Source of the DNA: Euborellia annulipes
Lineage: Eukaryota > Arthropoda > Insecta > Dermaptera > Anisolabididae
Reading direction: 5' to 3'
Assembly: GCA_023213315.1 (NCBI GenBank)
Contig: JAKCPI010014917.1
Location: forward strand, 84,323-148,322
Length of the DNA stretch: 64,000 nt
Below, piece after piece: positions 58,341 to 64,000 of the stretch. A model generated the notes under the pieces. That model worked only from the letters and a program-made list of their open reading frames with translations. It was not told where the DNA came from and made no database searches. The position numbers and the translations under genes were made by a program. Position 1 is the first letter of the stretch, and every line of letters begins with the position of its first letter.

Positions 58341-58548
58341 GGCCGGCCCGTCACACGGCCTGACGCTTGTTGAAAATACAGAAGAAAAGAAACTGTCATG
58401 CAAAGAACAGAAGTACTCCAGCTCCAGCTAGGGCAGCTCGTGGTCGTCATCCACGTACCCATAAGAAGTGGGCCCCTGAGCTTTAGATCCAGATTATATC
58501 ATCGTTGGAATAAGGAGTAGTGAAGTTGAGGGACTTTATAGTAAAAAA

Positions 58549-59237
58549 TCTGGTGTGACTGGCGCACAGCACACAACTTTCTCTTACCTTCGGTAATCGA
58601 AAGTTGTGTTCTGTGCTTGTCACACCAGATTTTTTGTGTCGACATGTATCTAGTTCCCGGCAGTAGGGAATATTTGAATTCAGATGTAAAATTTATAAGT
58701 ATGGGAAATTATTTATATTTTGTTACCATGGCAACCATTTCTCCTATCTTTCCTATGAAGCACAAGAGTAAAGTGTGCTTCAAACAATTTTGAGGGCAAA
58801 ATGAGAATATACATTTGAAAGAGCATCTAAAAAATAATTGATTTTTGAATTTTAATCAAAATCGTTAGAGCGAATTTTGAGAAAATCGAAAAAAACTGAA
58901 AAAGTACATCAGTAAAGTACTAGTACTCTTTGGCCGATTTTGATTAAAAGCTTATTTTTCCGGTCCCGGGGGTGTTTAACTTAAATATAAAATTTCAGCC
59001 TCATAGCTCAATTCCTTCATGCTTAAAATTGAACACACACCCACACACACACCCACACACCCACCCACCCACACACACACACAGACAGACCATGTCGCGA
59101 AAACCCACTTTTTTGGATTCAGGGGACCTCAAAACGTGAAGATCCATCAAAATCTCAACATCGAATTTTTGACATGAATCCAATACTTTCTCTCTATAAT
59201 ATATATTACATATATACATAGGTAAGAGAAAGTAAAA
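58549..59237 (+). mobile_element. TCTGGTGTGAC element, complete copy
   Basis: Starts with a hairpin (58549-58630) whose arms read TCTGGTGTGACTGGCGCACA and its inverse; the body follows with CCATGGCAACCATTTCTCCT, a CA/CCCA tract, CCATGTCGCGAAAACCCACT and GGGGACCTCAAAACGTGAAG; ends GGTAAGAGAAAGTA. This is the reference copy for the family in this window. No coding capacity and no known superfamily signature. A 5'-truncated copy is at 59885-60264. Confidence 0.65.
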
Positions 59238-59884
59238 AAACTGAAAATTTTATATACAGATAAAAGGAAAAATTTCAGAGAATATAGAACGATGATCCTT
59301 TTTACTATCATTTGATTGGTTGAACGGATGGTTAGATTAACGAAAAAATATATTCTTAATTATTCAATTTTAGTTGCATGTGAATATTCTCTAGGAAATT
59401 CTAAACTCATTACAAAAAATCCGATGCGAATTGGATGCGCCGTTTCCGAGTTATAGACAATTGAATTATCTAAGTTTTTTATTCATTTCCAATGTAATTA
59501 TTTCCGGGCTCTTAAATTGACCAAAGGAGGGGAGGGTGGCGAGTTGCAGGTTCCCCCTCCCCTCTGCTCTGATTGTCGCCAGGCGCCCTCCCCCCTCGTT
59601 TCTAAGAAATATTCTTTCTCTTTTTAAAAATAATAATTTAATTAACAGCTTTTAAAAGAATTAAAAAATTGAACGAGAAAAAAATTAATTAAGCATTCAG
59701 AGAATAAGAAGAAAAGAATTGCGATCTGAAATTTTTTTTTTTTTTTTTGTTAAGGAAGAAATAATTAAGAATGTTTTTGTATTATAATTAAGTTATTAAA
59801 AAGAAAAAGATGTATGAGGCATTAAAAGCATGTGGTGCTGGATGCCCTAAACTAATAAATAAATAAATAAATAATTGATTTATA

Positions 59885-60264
59885 TGAATTTTAATCTAAA
59901 AAGTAAAAGATAAAAATTCTGTTACCATGGCAACCATTTCACCTATCTTTCCTTTGAAGAACAAGAGTAAAGTGGTCTTCAGAAGATTTCAACGGCAAAA
60001 TGAGAATATACAATTTAAAGAGCATCTAAAAAATAATTGATTTATTAATTAAAAAAAAAAAAAAAAAAATCGTTAGAGCGAATTTTGAGAAAATCGAAAA
60101 AAACTGAAAAACTACATCAGTAAAGTACTAGTACTTTTTGGCTGATTTTGATTAAAAGCTTATTTTCACGCCTCAGGGGGTTGTCTAACTTAAATATAAA
60201 ATTTCACCCTCCTAGCTCAATTCCTTCATGCTTAAAATGCACACATAGGCAAGAGAATGTAAAA
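59885..60264 (+). mobile_element. TCTGGTGTGAC element, truncated copy
   Basis: Matches the middle and end of the 58549 element (CCATGGCAACCATTTCACCT to GGCAAGAGAATGTA) but lacks the 5' hairpin and the GGGGACCTC block. Fragment 61030-61105 (minus) also belongs to the family. Confidence 0.55.
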
Positions 60265-60599
60265 AAAAAAAAATAGGGGGGGCGTGAGATATTTATTTGG
60301 TTCCCAACGGGGTCGCGACTCAAAAAGTTTAACAAGCACTGAACTAAAGGTCTAAAGGGATGGATTTTATTATTTAATATATTTATGAGAAATAAGCATC
60401 TCTTTGATTGAAGACAAAATATTTTGAAATTTTATTTTTTCTCAAAGGATTGAATTTTTTATAGATAAATATGCAGTCTTTTATTCTTATAGTTAAAAAA
60501 AGTTTCGAATAAAATTTTATAAAAGCATAAAAAGATGAAATCAATCAATTTGGCAATTATTTCAAATGATGGGAGAGCATCAATTTTTTTTTTCTAATT

Positions 60600-62540
60600 C
60601 GATCGGCGCCCAGAGTGCAGCCAGGGAGCCTCGCTTCACTCTCGTCTAGGCTTTTATTCACGCGCAGATTCGCTTTTCAAAAAATCTCTCTATCTCTCTT
60701 ATTTTTCGTTGGATTTGTGGAAAAATGCAAAACTGGTCTTTTCAATCAATTATAAAGCTATAGACATTTTTTTATTAAACTACGACCACATAAAATGGGG
60801 GTTTATTAATTGCCTTTTACACACTTTCAGATTTTAACTGCCTCTTTCATTTTCTAATTATCCTAATTTATTGTTTTTTAATTAAATAAACACATTTAGG
60901 CCTTGATATTGATTGAATAACTTAGTATATAAAATATTCAAGCAAAAACAATGAAATTTTAGTCTCAAAACGTTCTGAAAATTATTAAAAATCGATTTTC
61001 CAAATTTATTTTGACATATTTAATTTTTACTTTCTCTTAAAATTCAAAAATCAATTATTTTTTTTGATGCTCTTCTCATTTTGTTTTCAAAATTGTTTGA
61101 AGACCACCATGGGCGTAACTAGAGAATTTGGCTGGGGGGGGCATGTGACCCGCTATTCTCCGGAGGACCTGGAAAGCCCCATATTTTGGGGCAAAGGGCT
61201 TTCTGGGGGGGGGGGGCACAAGCCTTCTGGGGGGAGCTAGACCCCCCGGCACCCCCCTAGTTACGCCATGTGTATAAGGAAGACCTTTATATATATATAT
61301 ATATATATTCCTCTCGGTTGCTGAGGCTTTATTGAATTGATTTATTAAATTACCGGGGGTCGGTAAAATTAAAATAAATAATTTTTGAAAAGAAAAAAAA
61401 ATTTGCAAATTTTATATTAATATCAGATTTATTGAAAATTTATTTTCATAGACAACTGATGACCAGAGTTGGGTTTTATACACGATTTTGCAGTTTTATA
61501 CAAAAATTGCGGATAAAACTTGTATAAAACGTATAAAATGTATTAAACGTATAAAATGTATAAAACTTGGATTTAAATAATAAATTATTTTAACTTTAAA
61601 ATATCGTATGTAAGAATTTTTTAAAATTAATTTTGTTTTTAAAATAATATTTTATTGTTTTGAAAAAAAGAAAAATACGAATTTTTAAATGACATGTGAA
61701 TTTATTTATTTATTTTTTTTGATATAATGAAAAAATAAATTAAAAGTAAAATAAAAATTTATATTAAAAAATTATTCTAAATTATTTTTTAAAGTTAGAA
61801 TAATTTATTTTATACAATTTTTTTTTTTTATAATTTTTTTGATTTTGTAGAGTTGGTCGTCCATTTGACAGCTTCTCTGACTTGTTCTCTCTTGCCTCCA
61901 TGCATGCCTCGTGTAACTTTTTTACCGCCTAAATTCTGCTCTCATCACATTTATCAAAGGTAAATTTAATTATTTCTTTTGATAATTAATCCATTCCGCA
62001 TGATTTTATTATATAATATTTATTTCTAACAAATTAAATCATTTTATGTGAGTGTGAGTTGGGAAAACTAATTGCCCAGCGATTTAACCTTTCATCTCAT
62101 CTTTCTCATTTATTTATTTTATTTTATAAACCCTTGATTGTACTTTTATTAATTATTTTAATTTCTCTAATTATTTTCTTAAATGTGAGTGAATTATTTT
62201 AAGCAAAATCAGTCTGACAGATCTCACAGGTAAGTCAATAAAATTTTAATATAACACATTTTCCACTTGAATTTAAATATTCTAACTGTGATTTAAATTA
62301 ATAGCATGCTTTATTAATTCATAGAAAGTCTTATGTGATGTAGTTGTAATTCTAAATATTTTTTCCTTTTATTTAACAGTAAATACAAAAAATAATTTCC
62401 AAATAGTTTTGATTTCATTTTTGAATCAGATAATATTCATCTTTTTTCCCTTTTTAAGCTTCTTTTTAAAATTATTAAACGAATATTTATTTTTTTATGA
62501 GTATTTATAATGCTGACATCCTTATGTATATATATTTTTT
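60600..62540. other. AT-rich region, no coding gene recognised
   Basis: A moderately GC-rich patch at 60600-60670 (GATCGGCGCCCAGAGTGCAG) and two possible non-coding exons ending in donors at 61959 (TATCAAAG/GTAAAT) and 62230 (CTCACAG/GTAAGT) could belong to the 5' UTR of a gene beyond the window, but this is only a hint. 61462-61570 repeats TATAAAACGTATAAAATGTA-like units. Confidence 0.25.
61107..61273. mobile_element. hAT-like G-run element
   Basis: Ends CATGGGCGTAACTAG and CTAGTTACGCCATG are inverted, with G and C runs inside (CCGGAGGACCTGGAAAGCCC), like the other CATGGGCG elements. No matching 8-bp duplication could be read on both sides. Confidence 0.6.
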
Positions 62541-62544
62541 AGAA

Positions 62545-63850
62545 AAAATAAAAAAACATTTTCTCTTTTATTTTATTTGTTCAACTTTTGGTCTCTAATC
62601 GTGTGATTTTCAAGTACAATTTAGTTACAGACACTTATTATTTGCATTGAAGAGAATTAAACCAGGATTTTTGACTCAAAGTTTAACAAATAAAATATAA
62701 TAGAAACAATTTTTATGATGACAAATGTAGTGTGATCCAAAATTATATATATAAAGTGACAAGGTGATCTAATTAAAAGATGGATTCATTCCTTCTGATA
62801 ATATATATATATATATATAATTGATTTTGATAAATTCATTTTCTTACCTTAGAAAAATCATTTTTTATTTATTCTTTTTAATTAAAAAATTAATGTGAGT
62901 TCTACAAATTTTGAATTAAGTGGAGAAAATATCCCAAAATGAAGTAAAAACTATTTGGAAATTTGTTTTGAATTTAATATCAAATAAGAGAGGATGTGGG
63001 AATAAGGGACTAGAATTAATAACTTAAATATATTTAATTAAACGTTAAATAATACAAGATACAATATATTATTAACTCAACCACAAAAAAAAAACACACA
63101 CACATTGAGATCTCAAAACAATAAAGTTAGACTTTCACAGGTGTTATCAATAATAAAAGAATTAAATTTTCGATTTAACTGTTGACTTACTAACAGTTAA
63201 ATCGAAAATTTAATTCTTTTATTATTGATAACACCTGTGAAAGGCTAACTTTATTGTTTTGAGATCTCAATGTGTGTGTGTTTTTTTTTTTTTGTGGTTG
63301 AGTTAATAATATATTGTATCTTGTATTATTTAACGTTTAATTAAATATATTTAAGTTATTAATTCTAGTCCCTTATTCCCACATCCTCTCTTATTTGATA
63401 TTAAATCCAAAACAAATTTCCAAATAGTTTTTACTTCATTTTAGGATATTTTCTCCACTTAATTCAAAATTTGTAGAACTCACATTAATTTTTTAATTAA
63501 AAAGAATAAATAAAAGATGATTTTTCTAATGTGAAAGGTAAGAATTTATCAAAATCAATATATATATATATATTATCGGAAGGAATGACTCTATCTTTTA
63601 ATTAGATCACCTTGTCACTTTATATATATATATATATATATTTTGGATCACACTGACATTTGTCATCATAAAAATTGTTTCTATTATATTTTATTTGTTA
63701 AACTTTGTTAAACTTTGAGTCAAAAATCCTGGTTTAATTCTCTTCAATGCAAATAATAAGTGTCTGTAACTAAATTGTACTTGAAAATCACACGATTAGA
63801 GACCAAAAGTTGAACAAATAAAATAAAAGAGAAAATTTTTTTTTATTTTT
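62545..63850. repeat. 1.3-kb palindrome with 8-bp loop
   Basis: Arms 62545-63183 and 63192-63850 are near-identical inverted copies meeting at the loop GACTTACT. Each contains a CACACACACATTGAGATCTC tract, TA runs and AT-rich DNA without reading frames. The inverted halves differ mainly in the lengths of simple runs. Sequence right of 63850 resembles an internal part of the arm (GATCCAA..TATATA..TGATTTTGATAAAT), suggesting an older tandem copy. Confidence 0.85.
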
Positions 63851-64000
63851 TAATGATGAGAATCAGTGGGATCCAATATATATAAATGGGACTATAAATT
63901 CATAAATGATTTTGATAAATCACATTCTCTTCTCTTCAAATTAGAAAATCATCTTTTATTTTGAATATAAAAATTGATTTTTTCTAAAGAATAGGCCTAT

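Overview
The window is animal nuclear DNA: AT-rich, with split genes (GT..AG introns of 50 bp to 7 kb) and a very high load of transposons. Four genes encode pacifastin-type inhibitor domains, a family known mainly from insects and crustaceans, so an arthropod is likely. A repeat-rich crustacean would fit, but that is inference and no species can be named.

Layout of genes. 1-14.2 kb is a pacifastin cluster: a two-domain gene (865-2799, +, 5' end outside the window), a single-domain gene on the minus strand (7959-9198), and two recent tandem copies on the plus strand (10618-11975 and 13807-14187). Then come three conserved single-copy genes assembled exon by exon: RBM48 (16017-21780, +, 6 exons), hexosaminidase D HEXD (24272-34681, +, 9 exons) and FIBP (42967-55683, -, 7 exons). 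HEXD and FIBP are convergent across 8.3 kb of transposon-filled DNA. From 55.7 kb to the end no gene was recognised; this part holds two palindromes with arms of about 640 bp, nested hAT elements and AT-rich DNA. The three conserved genes have no evident functional link; the pacifastin genes are a duplicated secreted-inhibitor family.

Mobile elements. Several families can be delimited to the base by target-site duplications: seven hAT-type elements (8-bp duplications, G/C-run termini, one nested in another), four PIF/Harbinger-type elements (3-bp TWA duplications, one still carrying a MADF reading frame), a pogo/Tigger-type element with two further elements nested inside, a piggyBac-type insertion (TTAA), five Tc1/mariner-like palindromic MITEs, LINE fragments (reverse transcriptase, RNase H), and a tRNA-like SINE family with a conserved body.

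Most notable: many short motifs with the hammerhead ribozyme core (CTGANGA, stem II, GAAAC) lie in head-to-head inverted pairs that form the arms of palindromic elements. The best, at 6592-6632, has all the core bases plus perfect stems I and II. The second notable point is that the tandem pacifastin copies share almost identical promoters and signal peptides but differ in charge at the inferred P1 inhibitory residue (Glu versus Lys).
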